A stretch of DNA of 64,000 nt from Imbricaverruca yamaguchii. Lineage: Eukaryota > Arthropoda > Thecostraca > Neoverrucidae. Made by a program: the position numbers and the translations under genes. The stretch lies in the NCBI GenBank assembly GCA_034440575.1, contig JAOTOL010001648.1, positions 743,501 through 807,500 of the forward strand, in the 5' to 3' direction. Below are positions 46,119 through 57,247 of this stretch, piece by piece (position 1 is the first letter of the stretch; every line of letters starts with the position of its first letter). Below the pieces are notes generated by a model that saw only the letters and a program-made list of their open reading frames with translations, did no database searches and was not told the origin of the DNA.

Positions 46119-46639
46119 CTGGCGGACACGGTGCAAGTCATATATCGTTGTTAAATCATGCGCCATCAAAACGCAATGCTAATATCGTGAGAGAAACAGG
46201 GTGTTGCGTCATACTTGAAGCTGCTTCTATGTAATCAATACGATATGGCTGCTTTGCTGTATGGGGGGCAGCGTGTCACTGGTTGAACCGTTTGTGCCCT
46301 TCACCAAAACTGGCACATATGACTGCGCGTGCTCAGCTGTGCTCCACCAGACTCCAATTAAAAAATCGCTGGTCCTCGACGACGCAACTGCAGGCACAGA
46401 ACAAACACAACACCAGGGCGCACCCGGTGAAAACAGCATGTGTGTACGTGTGTCTGCCAATCTGACCGTGACAGCTGGCGGTGATCACGCAAGCAGCCCG
46501 TCAATCTGCCCGCGACCGTGACGGTTGGCAGGGAGCACCGGGGACCATGCCAACAGTCCGCCAACCCGCCGTCCATGTGGCCCGCGACCATGACAGCTAG
46601 CAGGGACCAGGCCGCTGGAAGAACCCCGGGTTCTTCTAC

Positions 46640-46675
46640 GGCGCATGTGACTACATTGGTCGTGAAGCGTCGCCA
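46640..46675 (+). repeat. Dispersed family-4 core, degenerate
   Basis: TACGGCGCATGTGACTACAT followed by TGGTCGTGAAGCGTCGCC is a diverged version of the core at 15405. Confidence 0.45.
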
Positions 46676-46834
46676 CTCTCATGACGAGCGATCGCCAGTA
46701 ACCCGAAAATCCAGACAACCGCTGACATCTACGAGCCCTTCTGGCGACGGAATAAAAACGCCATCCGCACCCACCACCACGTTGCTGACACGAGACAGAC
46801 CTAACCATGCTGCCGACACCGCGCACCGACATCC

Positions 46835-47370
46835 ACTGGCCGTACTGCGCGCCCACACCCACTGACCGTACTGCGCGCCCACACCCACTGACCGTACTGC
46901 GCGCCCACACCTACTGACCGTACTGCGCGCCCACACCCACTGACCGTACTGCGCGCCCACACCCACTGACCGTACTGCGCGCCCACACCCACTGACCGTA
47001 CTGCGCGCCCACACCCACTGACCGTACTGCGCGCCCACACCTACTGACCGTACTGCGCGCCCACACCCACTGACCGCACTGCGCACCCACACCTACTGAC
47101 CGTACTGCGCACCCACACCCACTGACCGTACTGCGCGCCCACACCCACTGACCGTACTGCGCGCCCACACCCACTGACCGTACTGCGTGCCCACACCCAC
47201 TGACCCACTGACCGTACTGCGCGCCCACACCCACTGACCGTACTGCGCGCCCACACCCACTGACCGTACTGCGCGCCCACACCCACTGACCGTACTGCGC
47301 GCCCACACCCACTGACCGCACTGCGCGCCCACACCTACTGACCGTACTGCGCGCCCACACCCACTGACCG
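46835..47370. repeat. 26-bp minisatellite seeded on a splice donor
   Basis: About 20 tandem copies of CGTACTGCGCGCCCACACCC plus ACTGAC. On the kinase strand each copy reads GCGCAGTACG|GTCAGTGGGT, which is identical to the last bases of kinase exon 6 and its 5' splice site. The array begins directly at the exon (47369), so every unit carries a copy of the donor. One copy is interrupted by an 8-bp partial duplication near 47205. Confidence 0.95.
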
Positions 47371-47547
47371 TACTGCGCGTTGCGCGTGTTCTGTCCGGCC
47401 ACGTATCTGGCCTTGTTCATGTAGACCTGCTTGGCCGAGATGCCCATGTTCTTGGAGCTGGAGCGGGCCGCCGCCTCGACGGCGATCGTCGACGGCACGA
47501 TCGCCATCGTCCTGGAGAGCATCTGGCTCAGACGCAGGTGGCTGGGG
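47369..47547 (-). CDS. Kinase tail exon 6
   Basis: It starts after CCCGGCAG with one base completing a Gly codon, has 59 codons (PSHLRLSQMLSRTMAIVPST through QNTRNAQY) and one base, then GTCAGT. SAKQVYMNKARYVAGQNTRN matches the S-A-K-Q-H-Y-L-x-x-S-R-Y-L-P-G segment of MAK and CILK1 tails. The phase joins exons 5 and 7 exactly. Both borders touch minisatellites: 26-bp units carrying the donor on one side and 15-bp units next to the acceptor on the other. Confidence 0.88.
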
Positions 47548-47550
47548 CTG

Positions 47551-48305
47551 CCGGGTCAGGACGGATCCGGTCAGGACGGGCCGGGTCAGGACGGGCCGGG
47601 TCAGGACGGGCCGGGTCAGGACGGGTCCGGTCAGGACGGGCCGGGTCAGGACGGGCCGGGTCAGGACGGGCCGGGTCAGGACGGGCCGGGTCAGGACTTC
47701 CGGGTCAGGACGGCCCAGGTTGCGACGGCCCGGGTCACGACGGGCCGGGTCAGGACGGCCTAGGTCGCGACAGCCCGGGTCAGGATGGGCCAGATCAGGT
47801 CGGGCCAGATCAGGTCAGGCCGGGTCACGACGGGCCGGGTCAGGACTTCCGGGTCAGGACTTCCGGGTCACGACGGACCAGGTCAGGACGGGCTGGGTCA
47901 GGACGGCCCAGGTCAGGACGGCCCAGGTCGCGACGGGCCGGGTCACGACGGGCCGGGTCACGACGGGCCGGGTCACGACGGGCCGGGTCACGACGGGCCG
48001 GGTCACGACGGGCCGGGTCAGGACGGGCCGGGTCACGACGGGCCGGGTCAGGACGGGCCGGGTCACGACGGGCCGGGTCACGACGGCCCAGGTCGCGACG
48101 GGCCGGGTCACGACGGGCCGGGTCACGACGGGCCGGGTCAGGACGGGCCGGGTCAGGACGGGCCAGGTCAGGTCGGGCCGGGTCAGGACGGGCCGGGTCA
48201 GGACGGGCCGGGTCAGATCAGGTCGGGCCGGGTCAGGACGGGCAAGATCAGGTCGGGCCAGATCAGGACGGGCCGGGTCAGGACGGGCCGGGTCCGGCCA
48301 GGACA
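47551..48305. repeat. 15-bp minisatellite at a splice acceptor
   Basis: About 50 copies of GGGCCGGGTCAGGAC and variants (GGTCACGAC, GGTTGCGAC, AGATCAGGTC). On the kinase strand the common unit reads GTCCTGACCCGGCCC, and the last one merges with the acceptor of exon 6 (CCTGACCCGGCAG). Many units contain CTGAC, which fits the metazoan branch-site consensus. Confidence 0.95.
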
Positions 48306-48403
48306 GGAGTCGGCACACGCCGCGTGAAGAAGGTCGCGTGACGATTGCTTAGCGGTTTGCACCCGTGCACGGCGGCCTAGCGGCCCAGGGTAGATGATGG
48401 TGT

Positions 48404-48462
48404 ATTGATGATTTGTTTGGGCTTGCGGGCGCACCGACTACAAGGTCATTTAGCGCCCATGG
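48404..48462 (+). repeat. Dispersed family-4 core (subtype A)
   Basis: GATTTGTTTGGGCTTGCGGG, then CGCACCGACTACAAGGTCAT, then TTAGCGCCCATGG. Confidence 0.75.
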
Positions 48463-49384
48463 TAGAGGACGGTGCGGTAGGGCAAAGACGAAGATTGTGG
48501 GAATGTGTCGTTACCAGCCAGGAGAGCCAGAAAACCAGCCCTACAATGGTTCACACGAGGACAGTACAAAGGTCCATATCGCCACAGTCCTTCCTTCTCC
48601 GTCGATACCAAAAATACCGGACCATAACACAGCCTCCTTAAAATCATGTCGCTGCACAGCGTCGATACTCAGTGCTAACACAAAACAACAGACATTTTGC
48701 ACATTCAGCCATTCCGTATAGTTAACCGCGCACCGTTCGTGCTTAAACAGTGCATTTGCGTAGTTGGCACATGGTAGGCCTCCTCAGTTGCATATAATCA
48801 GAAAACTACGCCGAAAAGTTAGAGCTGTGCTTTGACCTGCTGAACTCGGGGATGATAATGTTTGAGGCCATGAGTCCGGAAAGCATAGTTTCGACCGTTT
48901 GCTTGGCAAGAAGAGCCATACATCTCACATTTGCAGATATTGGATGGTTACGTTATAGTATGTAATAGGGATGAACCAAATCGGACAAAAACCTAACTCC
49001 GTGATATTTACATTTGATTTTTCCTTAGTTGATTTTGAATGCATTAAGTAAAACAGTGGTTCTTAACCGTTTTCCCTCTTCACACCTCATTCAAATCACC
49101 AGCTAGTTCATGCATACCCTGTCAAATTTGATGAAAAACGATATGAATGTCTGTTGTATTAATAATAGCATCATCGTGATTCCTTAAACCTTTACATTTG
49201 AATACCACATTTAAAAATTCAAGCAGACACATACATAGCAAAACTCAGCATCGTCTGTTTGGAATCTAATATATTCCTGACATCAGCACCCCCTCCCCGG
49301 AAAAAAGAAGCAAAGCAGCACCAGTATGAATTACAAAGGCTACAAATTACACGCATAATTATTTATACTTCCAAATTACAACTA
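48463..49384. other. Kinase intron, no further feature seen
   Basis: Unique AT-richer intron sequence. I searched the - strand for a further tail exon and saw none; the phases of exons 5 and 6 already match. Confidence 0.5.
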
Positions 49385-49520
49385 ATTATAATTACAAAAT
49401 ACAAATAATCACAATTACAAATTACAACTAATCATAAGTACAAATTACAACTAATTATAATTACAAATTACAACTTATTATAATTACAAATTACGACTAG
49501 CTATAATTACAAATTACGGG
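49385..49520. repeat. AT-rich ~23-bp repeat
   Basis: Six or so copies of AATTATAATTACAAATTACA plus ACT in the kinase intron. Confidence 0.9.
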
Positions 49521-49574
49521 AATAAGTATACCTACTAGGGTGTCCTAAGGTGTACTAAGGGCGCCGTCACCTAC

Positions 49575-49739
49575 CCGACGCCCTCCTTCTCCATGTCGTC
49601 CCACTTGGAGGCGCGCCGCGCGGCCTGGTCGGCGCCGAACGAGCCCCGACTGGGCCTGGAGGCCGGCGCCGGCGCCGCCGCCGGCACCGTGCTGCTGCTG
49701 CCGCCGCCCAGCTTCTGGCCCACCTGGAAGTAGGGGAAC
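49575..49739 (-). CDS. Kinase exon 5: end of catalytic domain and start of tail
   Basis: The acceptor GCGGCCAG is followed by one base completing Arg, then FPYFQVGQKLGGGSSSTVPA and onward to KWDDMEKEGV, with GG before GTAGGT (in-frame TAG if not spliced). R-F/Y-P-Y-F-Q-V-G-Q is the family's boundary between C-lobe and tail. The tail is Ala/Pro/Ser/Gly-rich. Confidence 0.9.
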
Positions 49740-49865
49740 CTGGCCGCCCGCCCGGTCGCCGGTCACGCGCTGTCGCCACACCTCACGGGGATGGCTGGTT
49801 GGTTGGACTCGAGGCACACCGACTGCGGGTCACGTGCCACTGCCGGTCGCGGTCGCAGGCAGCAT

Positions 49866-50535
49866 GTGGCTGCCAGTCACCAACACAGGTCATAAGTCAC
49901 CAACACAGGCCACTACCAGCCATCAATACAGGTCACTACCAGTCATGGTCACATGCTACTGCCAGTCACCAACACAGGTACAGTTGCCAGTCACCAGTCA
50001 CCAACACAGGTCACTGCCAGTCACCAACACAAGTGCATTTGCCAGTCACCAGTCACCAACACAGGCCACTGCCAGTCACCAACACAGGTGCATTTGCCAG
50101 TCACCAACACATGTCGCTACCACTCACCAGCACAGGTCATAAGTCACCAACACAGGTCACTACCAGCCATCAATACAGGTCACTACCAGTCATGGTCACA
50201 TGCTACTGCCAGTCACCAACACAGGTCACTACCAGTCATCAACACAGGTCACTACCAGTCACTAACACATGTCACGTGCAGTCACCAACACACGTGACTA
50301 CCAGTCACCAACACAGGTCACTGCCAGTCACCAACACACGTGACTACCAGTCACCAACACAGGTCACTGCCAGTCACCAACACACGTGACTACCAGTCAC
50401 CAACACAGGTCACTGCCAGTCACGGCCACACGTCACTGCCGGTCACCAACACAGGCCACGTGCAGCCACAGTCGCAGATCAGATGTCACCATCAATCACC
50501 ATCACAGGTCACTGCCAGCTACGGTCACAAATCAC
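49866..50535. repeat. 23-bp minisatellite
   Basis: About 28 copies of CCAGTCACCAACACAGGTCA plus CTG, with variants (GCCATCAATACAGG, GTCATGGTCACATG). It lies upstream of kinase exon 5 in its intron. Confidence 0.93.
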
Positions 50536-51104
50536 CCGTAAGCAGCCATCGGAAATGCACGCGAGTGTGTCCAGCGTGGTTAATTGTGGAAGCGTCAGCG
50601 TCAGCACACCCAGCTCAATTATCTACAAGACTAGCCAACGTGAATACCACATAGTATTATTTCAACACCGAAGCAGAACATGGATCCATGGAGACCTCAG
50701 ACCAGCGATTCTCGTCGTGGATAAATTTCCATAGCGAAATACCCGGCTTCGAAGTGGCAATGAAGGCATATGATGATGCAATGACAGACTGCTATCATTT
50801 CATCAGCTCAGGCGGATTAATGTGTGAGGCACGATGAATTAGTGGACGAAGATTTGGGTCACAAACAAAGAGACGACATGAAGGTTGAGGACCGCGGCCT
50901 TTGGCCATCCCTTAATATCACGCCCACACGTGTAAATTGGTTGACAATCATGTTCTGGGGGCCCACCAGCAGTCCTAGCTATGCAGCACATAGCACTAAA
51001 CTGGCGCGGAATGTACCTAAGCACAGTACGGTTGAATTTAAGTTGAATATATATATTGTCTTGGTTCATAAGCCATCCGTGGATCCCAAGCAGTCATTTG
51101 GGCA
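50536..51104. other. Kinase intron, nothing recognised
   Basis: Unique-looking sequence up to the mariner relic. Confidence 0.5.
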
Positions 51105-51690
51105 CAACCCCGCCGTGGATCTCAGACATGATGCCCCTGTCGGTGGCTAGACGCACGCGCGCTGGCGATCCCCTCATCATGATTCTCGGAACCTCCAAAT
51201 CAACCTCGCGGGTCGATCGCGATAGCATTAGCTTCAGTCGGTTATCCGAGCATGCTCGCCGGCCTCAGTGACACAGTCCCTGCCTGATAATCTCCCGTAA
51301 CTGTTCGATGGGCCTGATTTGGGGTGCTCGGGGCGCGTACATTGTGTAGTACAATCGGCACCGCTGCCTCCATCAGCAGCTTCAACGTCTGGCGGGCGCA
51401 TCGGGCACGACGATTCGGATATTTGGCATAAAAAATGGTATAAAAACTTGATGCAGGCACTCTTCCCTGTACTCTTTGCCGATCAAATGGGCTCTCTCGG
51501 GATATTACCGGATCTGATATCTCAGTGGACTGATGGTTATCCACACCAGCAATTTCTTTTGGAACTTGTTTTCCGATATGCGCTGGACCTTGGGAATGAC
51601 ATCACCACCAGCAAACACACAAAAGCTGGAGGGGCACTGAATTCCGCTAATTTGACGTCATTTATTCGTAATCTGCATCTACTTCCACAG
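51105..51690 (-). pseudogene. Tc1/mariner-type transposase relic
   Basis: On the - strand, consecutive fragments separated by stops and shifts match a mariner-like DDE transposase: ISENKFQKKLLVWITISPL (51520-51580), KEYREECLHQVFIPFF (51420-51480), YAPRAPQIRPIEQLRE (about 51300-51350, the usual P-x-x-P-I-E-x-x-W block) and REVDLEVPRIMMRG (about 51165-51215). It lies in the kinase intron, in the same orientation as the gene. No terminal inverted repeats were identified. Confidence 0.8.
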
Positions 51691-51699
51691 AGCTTTTGT

Positions 51700-52230
51700 C
51701 ATCGGACTGCACGATAGACTACACTGTTTGACTTGCTTTACATCTGTTTGACCACTAGCCTTCTCATCTGTTACCGTTGGTGTTTTCGTGCTTACCCTGT
51801 ACCGAAGTCCACCCTCTTGAAGCACCAAATCGCCATGTGCTTTTGAAATTTAAATGTGGCCAACGACTTTTGGGAGATGCCAGGCTTCCCTTGGGAGACC
51901 GGTGGGAGATGCCAAGCTTGCCTTGGGAGACCTGTAAGAGATCCCAAACTTCCCCCGGGTGGTGGATCGTCACCTGTCACAAGTTCACCAACGTCTCTGC
52001 CGAGCCAGTGCTGTACGACCCAGCTCCACCTCCACACACAGGCGGCGGTATCCGCACTCACAAAACAAAAACACCACACAAACTCTAAACAAACTGAATT
52101 GGGAATGTGTACGGCCTCGAAAGCACCCCCCCCTCCCCCCCACGCACCACCACACAGCCGACGTTTGCGAAAATGCGCAGCCCCCGCGCCCGGTCGACAC
52201 CGCACCGTCCGCGTACAGACACCGGCTCTG
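51700..52230. other. Kinase intron with GGGAGATGCCA repeats
   Basis: About 51875-51950 has four imperfect copies of a ~25-bp unit (TTGGGAGACCGGTGGGAGAT). Otherwise nothing is recognised. Confidence 0.55.
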
Positions 52231-52232
52231 AC

Positions 52233-52408
52233 CTGAGCGCCTGCTGAGCGGTGGGCCTCCTGTTGGGGTTCCAGCGCAGTAGGTCGCTGATCAGGGTGAT
52301 CGCCTCGGGGCTGGCCGTCGGGATGAGCGTCTCCAGCGAGGTGGGGCTGAACTGCGGGAAGGTGAAGTTCATCGCGCTCGACAGCTGGTAGCCCTCCGGC
52401 CAGTCGCG
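52233..52408 (-). CDS. Kinase exon 4: C-lobe (RDWPEG to QQALR)
   Basis: Acceptor TTGGCCGCAG, then 58 codons [20 protein letters not shown] through [13 protein letters not shown], and AG before GTCAGAG. W-P-E-G-Y-x-L-A/S-S-x-M-N-F-x-F-P-Q, L-I-P-N/T-A-S and D-P/N-x-K/R-R-P-T-A-x-Q-A-L are family signatures; the conserved Arg of subdomain XI is present. The acceptor side (52415-52480) has a short GCGTCGGGTCAG repeat. Confidence 0.95.
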
Positions 52409-52829
52409 CTGCGGCCAACGCGTCGGGTCAGACGGGTCGCAGGTCAGCGCGTCGGGTCAGAGGTCGCAGGTCACACCGGGGTCGGCGATGGACTAGTCAC
52501 GCTGCTGATACCACGCCGACTCGGACGGCACCGCAATTCACGGCGTGAGGTGTCAGGTCTGAATCGGAGGCGACGGGTCAGCACTGGGCCACACACGCGG
52601 TTTCAGAACACGGTCAGACGTCAGAGATCAACATCAGGTGAGGAACACGATCAGTGATCAAGTCGGAGGTCACGTAAACGCCAACAGTCGCAGGTCGTGA
52701 ACAGGGGCAAGATTAGACGTGGCAAGTCGAATGGTGTGCACAAAAAGAGCTTATCATAATGTGATGGCAAACATCGCACCCCATTGCGGGTAATGCATAA
52801 CCCCGTGTTGTACTCAAAATAATGCTTCG

Positions 52830-53290
52830 AAAGCTCACGACCACGTCTACCATAGATTGCAATATCTCTATAGGTTCTGACCACGCTCACCATATATTAC
52901 AATACATATATAGGTTCTAAACCCACGCACCACAGATAATAATACATCAATATGTTCTGACCACCCTCACCATAGATTAAGATACATCTACAGTTGGTTA
53001 GATAGTTATTTAGACTTTCTGGCGCACCGACTGATTGATTGATCATTTGGGTTTAAGGGCGCGCCAACTACTAGGTCATTTAGCGCCCATTCACACCGAC
53101 TGTATTGGTTATATAGCGCCCAGACATATATAGGCTTTGACAGCGTCCACCATATATTACAATACATCTATAGTTTCTAGCCACGCTCACCTTAGATTAT
53201 AACACATCTATAGGTCCTGATCACGCTCATCACAGAATATAATTCATCTATAGGTCCCGACTATGCTCACAATAGATCATAATTCCCTAT
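52830..53290. repeat. ~40-bp AT-rich minisatellite interrupted by family-4 cores
   Basis: About eight diverged copies of ATAGATTATAATACATCTAT followed by AGGTTCTGACCACGCTCACC. The array is interrupted at 52990-53126 by two family-4 cores. Confidence 0.85.
52990..53126 (+). repeat. Dispersed family-4 core, nested pair
   Basis: A subtype-B-like start (GGTTAGATAGTTATTTAGAC, TTTCTGGCGCACCGACTG) is interrupted by a complete subtype-A core (GATCATTTGGGTTTAAGGGC through TTTAGCGCCCATTC). It then resumes CACCGACTGTATTGGTTATA TAGCGCCCAG. This looks like one copy inserted into another, with CACCGACTG repeated at both borders. Confidence 0.7.
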
Positions 53291-53689
53291 ATCAGAATTT
53301 TCAGCGAATGCATATATATGTCACAAACATAAAACATACCAAATTTTGCATAGGTGTTTAACGTCTAACTTCCTAGGCAAAGATAAGGTTTCACGGCACA
53401 AATCATGGGACAGTGTCATGGGCACGAGGACGAAGGTCTGGATCAAATCAGAGACCGTATCGACATCAGGGACCAAAAGGAAAGGTGCGGTCTGACACCA
53501 GCGGGTGCCTTGGGACTGTGTCGTAGGTACGATGAAGGTTTGTATCACATCATGGAGCATAGTGGTGTCAGGGATGAACAGGCAAGAAACGACCCAACGC
53601 CAGCGTTACGCTAGAAAACACAGCTTCCCATGGAGGCTAGATGATGGTGAATATTGCCACCACTGCGGTTCGACCCCACCATTTGGCAC

Positions 53690-53861
53690 CTTGTCTGGTG
53701 TGCCAAGCACCGAGCAGATCTTGAAGATCTCGTCGATCTCCGAGCTGCCGGGGAAGAGCGGCCGGTAGGTGTACACCTCGGCCATGATGCAGCCCACCGC
53801 CCAGATGTCGATCGGACTGCTGTAGATGGTGGAGCGGAGCAGCACCTCCGGCGCCCGGTAC
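53690..53861 (-). CDS. Kinase exon 3: APE motif and CDK-like C-lobe
   Basis: Acceptor CTGACCTCAG, one base completing the Trp of STRW, 57 codons [20 protein letters not shown] through [10 protein letters not shown], then GTGCCA as donor (a weak but GT-type site). R-A-P-E is subdomain VIII, and [13 protein letters not shown] subdomain IX. Length and sequence agree closely with MAK and CILK1. Confidence 0.95.
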
Positions 53862-54055
53862 CTGAGGTCAGGTCAGGTCATGTCATGTCGCAGGTCGTGG
53901 GTCACGTCATGTGATGCGAAGCAGCACGTCCAGGGAACGGCAGCTGACGTGAGGTAAGGTCAGGTCAGGTCATGTCACAGGCCTTGGGTTACGTCCCGTG
54001 GTGCGATGCAGCACGTCCAGCACGTGCAGACGTGAGGTCAGGTCAGGTTGCACAC
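53862..54055. repeat. GGTCA pentamer repeat at a splice acceptor
   Basis: Two patches of (AGGTC)n, at 53864-53895 and 53945-53980/54030-54050, lie at and upstream of the exon 3 acceptor. On the transcribed strand they read CTGACCTGACCTGACCTCAG. Confidence 0.8.
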
Positions 54056-54059
54056 CACC

Positions 54060-55585
54060 TCTGGCGGGGCGGAGTAGCATCCCCGTGACGTGGTGCGCAC
54101 AGTTGGGCCACATTCGACGGCACGAGTGACACCAGGAAGCCACGAGCACATGGCCACAGTTTGACAAAGAGTAGGTCATCGCCACATAGCACTGTCTTAT
54201 CCGATCTGTCACATATCCACAACTATGCAAGCAAGTTAGCGTTTAAATTAACGTTGCCATTGCGTCGGGCCACAATGGGCCGGCTGTGAGCGATGGCTGC
54301 CCTTTGGCGACAAACTTTCCGCAAACAGCTGGTCGGAGGCGAACCACTACATCAAACCCAAGCCGGACATGACGCGTCACAGCCCACAGCATTGGTCCTG
54401 GACTGGGTCAACCGCGCCACTAGTGTAGCGGAATTTTACACCGACGGCGGGCAGCAGCACATGCTGGGACTCCACGTCTTCTGTCAACAGCCGTCACAGA
54501 TACACCGACCGGGGTCCATGTGTCGTCGCTACCTAGGCTGCTTCAGCTGCAAGGCCACACCCGAAGTTTATTTAAAACGTCGTCTTACAGAGGGCAATGC
54601 TGGCGCAATGTCATTGGCCTTGGCGGTCCACGCATTGCATTACAGTAATTAGCAGTGTCGATGCACCACTGGTTGACTCTGACTTGATGCTGGGCGATCA
54701 ATTTACTGTATGAACTGCAATACTTCACCTACACCCTCAACGTTCATGTTGATAAATTATCAGTGAAGCGTGATTATGACTGTGCAGCTTTACCAACGAT
54801 GCCGTTAAATATCGAGATTGCAGAGGTTATAAGTTTCTGGCAGTGATATGGGGAAATGAAGTGTCGGCCAGCAACAATAGCATGCCAGTATATTTCCGAT
54901 CGGAAACGAAAACAAGCCCAATGAACGGTGTTCTTATATTTGAAGCCATCTCCCCGTCTATAACCTGAAGACGACTTGTTCTTGATATGACGCAGAATAG
55001 TTTTCTTAGTCTTTCATGCTAAAGCTGTCTCATTCATTTTGAAACTAGCTTGCTATCGGACCGAAGCTTAGTACTTTCCATGATTCGTGAACACATAACA
55101 TAAAGGAGGATAGCAGTGTTTTTCTTTTGTCATCAACATCTGTAACTAGTTGTTAGTTCTTTTCGCAGGACATCATTTTAACAACAATCTGTTCCTTAAA
55201 ATCCTCAGATTCCTCATAAATCCGATGGAAAATGCAAAGTTTGTCAGAATTTTCCTCAGGTAGAAATGGAGTAACCTAAATAGCACTGCAATAGGTCGGA
55301 ACTGAACCCACCTAAGTATTCCAGCCGGCCTCGTCCATCAGCTTGTATTGTTCATGGTCAGGTATTGTCATACTCTGAGCGCAGTAGTCCGCCATTTTAC
55401 ATGCCCACATATCAGTCCACAAGCACACCACCAAGGAACCACAATGCCCACACCCAAGCTGGAGTTTCACCAATACACCACAAATGGTACAGTTCTCGTC
55501 TAAACTTGGTCTGCACACAAACACAACGGAGCCCCAATTCCACCAATTGACACCAACGAGCAAACAAGCCCATATCACGGCCGGA
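54060..55585. other. Kinase intron, nothing recognised
   Basis: Unique sequence. A + frame at 54293-54652 and a - frame at 55312-55578 are short and unlike known proteins. Confidence 0.5.
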
Positions 55586-55765
55586 GTCGTATCAGCACAT
55601 CAGACCAACATAATGATGGTATCGGCCCAGCCATATCAGCACATCCGATTAACGTAACGACGACATCGGCTCAATCACATCAGCACATCCGATAAACATA
55701 ACGACGGCATCGGCCTAGTCATATCAGATCAGCATAACGGCAGCATCGGTTCCACACCAACACCA
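55586..55765. repeat. ~38-bp minisatellite
   Basis: Four to five copies of ATCAGCACATCCGATAAACA plus TAACGACGGCATCGGCC, in the kinase intron; a short (CACGT)n patch follows to 55790. Confidence 0.85.
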
Positions 55766-56469
55766 CGTCACGTCACGTCACGTCACGCCACGACCACATA
55801 AGTCTGACCGCGAACACACCACAAACCCGGGCGGCCACAGTCGACCTGAAACCCGTTCGAACGGCCACATGAAACGCGCGTCAGTCACATCGAACTGTTG
55901 TCTGCCTGGTCCCCTCCCCCGCCCACATCCCACAGCTCGCTGTCCGTCGGGACGTAATGAGGCTCGGGCGGGTCACGCCACGAGCTGTCCAGGCCTGATA
56001 CGTGGCTATCCAGCACGAGGTCACGTGCATCGCCAGCACGCACCGGACGCCGACCTTGAGAGTCCAGGCGAGCTGCCGCCGTGCCGGCCGCTAATCAATG
56101 TGCGGTATCGATTAGCCGAGTCATTATTCGCCATCGACATGACTATTCCGGTATCCCCTCCCACCCCACCCCCACCCCATTCGCTAAATCGCCGCAGAGT
56201 AGTGGGATTCATCGCTCTTCCTGGTTGACCATGACAGCGACAAAAACCTGGCATCCCTCCGGCCGCATTTACAGTGGCAGGTTCCTGCCGAGTCTGGCGC
56301 CTGCTGCACGCGTGGCGGGTGTGGAAGGACCCTGAGACCCTCTATAGCGCCCGGTGCATCCGCATGGGCCACGCAGTGTCGCTACTCTCGCGCCGAACGG
56401 CTGCGCGGAAGCCGAAATACCAATCAAACGGCGAGATGCGAACCCTTGGATCATTTTACAACGCAATCA

Positions 56470-56605
56470 AACCGCTACGTCACAGCGTCGCCGACCTCTC
56501 ACGCCGATTGGTGGCGGGTGGACTCGGTAAATGCCGGCGGTTGAGATTCGAACCCGCGAGATGCGAACCCGAGACCCCCCGATCGCGTGTCAAGTGCGCT
56601 GCCCA
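56470..56605 (-). mobile_element. SINE family 1 relative, diverged
   Basis: On the - strand, CGCGGGTTCGAATCTC (B box) is followed after a non-matching stretch by the body CACCAATCGGCGTGAGAGGT and CGGCGACGCTGTGACG. It lies just past the donor of kinase exon 2, in its sense orientation. Confidence 0.55.
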
Positions 56606-56652
56606 TGCGGCTACCGGCTCCCCACAGTCGTCGCCGGTCGGCTGTCCAGCGC

Positions 56653-56675
56653 CGCCGCCGCCGCCGCCGCCGCCC
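56653..56675. repeat. (GCC)n next to a splice donor
   Basis: Eight to nine GCC triplets abut the donor of kinase exon 2, and a matching GGC run lies 30-50 bp beyond its acceptor (56820-56838). Confidence 0.85.
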
Positions 56676-56681
56676 ACTCAC

Positions 56682-56791
56682 CAGCGGGTGGACACGTAGT
56701 CGGTGTAGGGCGGCCGGGAGCGGATCTCGCGCGCCAGTCCGAAGTCGGCGATCTTGATCAGGTCGGGACCCATGCACAGCAGGTTCTCCGG
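56682..56791 (-). CDS. Kinase exon 2: DFG and TDY activation loop
   Basis: Acceptor GTCTGTGCTGCAG, then 36 codons [20 protein letters not shown] through [10 protein letters not shown], and TG before GTGAGT. It contains the catalytic Asn (PEN), the Mg-binding DFG and the T-D-Y motif that in MAK and CILK1 is phosphorylated on Thr by CDK20/CCRK and on Tyr by autophosphorylation. All residues expected for activity in this stretch are present. Confidence 0.97.
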
Positions 56792-56919
56792 CTGCAGCAC
56801 AGACACAGAGCTGTCGGCTGGGCGGCGGCGGCGGCGGCGACCCGGCCGTTATTTACACAATGTCACCGGCCAGAGCTGTGGGAGCTCATCGCTTTGGTAA
56901 CGACGAGCGCCAACTGGAA

Positions 56920-57140
56920 CCAACGTCACCAGGACCAGCACCAGCACCACAATACACCCCACCCAGTAGGTAGTTGACAGAATAGCTTCCCATACGGCCA
57001 CGCTATGGCTGGGTCCACCAACACACACCACGATACAGCCCACCCAGCGTGCAATTCGCAGAATAGCTTCCAATAAGGCCACGCTATGGCTGGGTCCACC
57101 AACACACCACGATACAGCCCACCCAGCGTGCAATTGGCAG
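56920..57140. repeat. ~83-bp tandem repeat, ~2.7 copies
   Basis: Units around CAGAATAGCTTCCAATAAGG, CCACGCTATGGCTGGGTCCA and CGATACAGCCCACCCAGCGT are tandemly repeated within the kinase intron. Confidence 0.88.
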
Positions 57141-57247
57141 AATGGCTTCTAACACGGCTCCGCCATAATCGGCTTAGTTTGGAAGAGATCAGTCGATTCC
57201 TGGTACCGGCTTTACAACGCGTCGACTGTTTTGAGTCATATACACAT

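Noticed and set aside
50339..50654. His/Gln/Ser/Pro repeat frames
   Set aside because: By-product of the 23-bp minisatellite within a kinase intron.
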